From: JAWLCA01 sp050485905
Lineage (GTDB): Bacteria > Pseudomonadota > Alphaproteobacteria > Rhodobacterales > Rhodobacteraceae
Length of the DNA stretch: 16,028 nt
Assembly: GCA_050485905.1 (NCBI GenBank)
Contig: JBJHCH010000090.1
Location: 1-16,028 of the forward strand
Direction of reading: 5' to 3'
In this document: positions 15,515 through 16,028 of the stretch, piece by piece
Layout: each line of letters begins with the position of its first letter
How positions within the stretch are numbered: the stretch's first letter is position 1
Notes under the pieces: generated by a model
Seen by the model: the letters and a program-made list of their open reading frames with translations, nothing else
Databases searched by the model: none
What the model was told of the DNA's origin: nothing
Made by a program: the position numbers and the translations under genes

Positions 15515-15524
15515 TTGCGGGGCG

Positions 15525-16028
15525 TCAGGTTTTCTGGCGGGATTTGCTTTGGGCGAAGCGGTAGGATGTGTTGCCTGTCTCGATGATGCTGCAATGGTGG
15601 GTGACGCGATCGAGCAGCGCGGTTGTCATCTTGGCATCCCCGAAGACCGAGATCCATTCGCCAAATTCGAGGTTGGTCGTGATGATGATGCTGGTCGTTT
15701 CATAGAGTTTGCTGATCAGATGGAACAGCAGTGACCCGCCGGACTTTGGAAACGGGATATAGCCGAGCTCATCGATGATCACGCAATCCAGGGCAGTCAG
15801 TTGCCTGATGATTTTTCCGGTATTTCCCTCGGCCTGCTCTGCGATCAGGGCATTGATCAGATCGACAGCGTTGTGGAACCGAACCCGCTTGCCCTGATTG
15901 ACCAGATTGGTCCCCAGGGCGATGGAAATGTGCGTTTTGCCGGTGCCGGTTCCACCGACGAGGATGATATTGTGCGCGTCGTCGGTGAACTGGCCAGAGC
16001 GGAACGGGTCGATCTGCGCTCTTGTGAC
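15525..16028 (-). CDS. istB: IS21-family transposition helper ATPase IstB (partial, 5' end outside window)
   Basis: AAA+ ATPase that assists the IstA transposase in target selection. The frame is open from the right window edge to the stop at 15525, giving 167 residues, the C-terminal two thirds of a protein of about 250. Walker A GGTGTGKTH begins about 25 residues into the visible part, Walker B VIIDELGYIPF follows about 55 residues later, and sensor-like TTNLEFGEW and the C-terminal LLDRVTHHCSIIE are in place. IIITTNLEFGEWISVFGD is characteristic of IstB. No frameshift or stop interrupts the visible part. The gene reads leftward toward the IS end at 15399; istA should precede it, to the right of the window. 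Confidence 0.95.
   Translation of the reverse strand, partial: VTRAQIDPFRSGQFTDDAHNIILVGGTGTGKTHISIALGTNLVNQGKRVRFHNAVDLINALIAEQAEGNTGKIIRQLTALDCVIIDELGYIPFPKSGGSLLFHLISKLYETTSIIITTNLEFGEWISVFGDAKMTTALLDRVTHHCSIIETGNTSYRFAQSKSRQKT

Larger units (their letters stand above)
15399..16028. mobile_element. IS21-family insertion sequence, one end (continues past the right edge)
   Basis: The integrase frame breaks at about 15398. From 15399 the DNA begins TGTCAATGTGCATTCG, with the 5'-TG that IS21-family ends carry. The istB gene on the minus strand reads toward this end, so this is the istB-side terminus. istA and the other terminal repeat lie outside, so neither the target-site duplication nor the exact boundary can be confirmed here. 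Confidence 0.75.

Overview
The window is GC-rich with short intergenic gaps. Its gene content suggests an alphaproteobacterium, most likely Rhodobacterales-like. That placement is an inference from gene style, namely a FadE-type beta-oxidation operon and alphaproteobacterial-type integrases, because no rRNA or marker gene is present.

Left part (1-2353, + strand): the end of a peptide-uptake locus. An ABC transporter ATPase of the Dpp/Opp type is followed by a cytosolic M20 metallodipeptidase. Together they fit import of small peptides and their hydrolysis. The rest of the transporter lies outside the window to the left.

Centre (10634 down to 3168, - strand): a compact four-gene fatty-acid beta-oxidation operon. 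The order of transcription is fadE (acyl-CoA dehydrogenase), a thiolase, a FadJ/FadB-type bifunctional hydratase/dehydrogenase, and an acetyl-CoA hydrolase/CoA-transferase family protein. Every junction is a 1-4 base stop/start overlap (ATGA, TGATG, ATGA), so translation is probably coupled. The first three enzymes cover all four steps of the cycle, and the fourth could act on the acyl-CoA or acetyl-CoA product. The FadE lacks the N-terminal membrane segment of E. coli FadE and starts at a TTG with a strong Shine-Dalgarno sequence.

Right part (about 10800-16028): an accessory region. It holds a putative replication-initiator-like protein (-), a small helical protein (+), and a large tyrosine recombinase (-). 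Next comes the 3' half of a tRNA-Thr(GGT) gene that looks like an attachment site. To its right is the N-terminal part of a second, P4-type integrase (+), cut off by an IS21-family insertion sequence whose istB gene runs off the right edge. This reads as stepwise accretion of mobile elements at one tRNA-derived site.

Stretches with no convincing gene are 2354-3167 (apart from a possible response-regulator remnant at 2887-2959) and 10650-11345.
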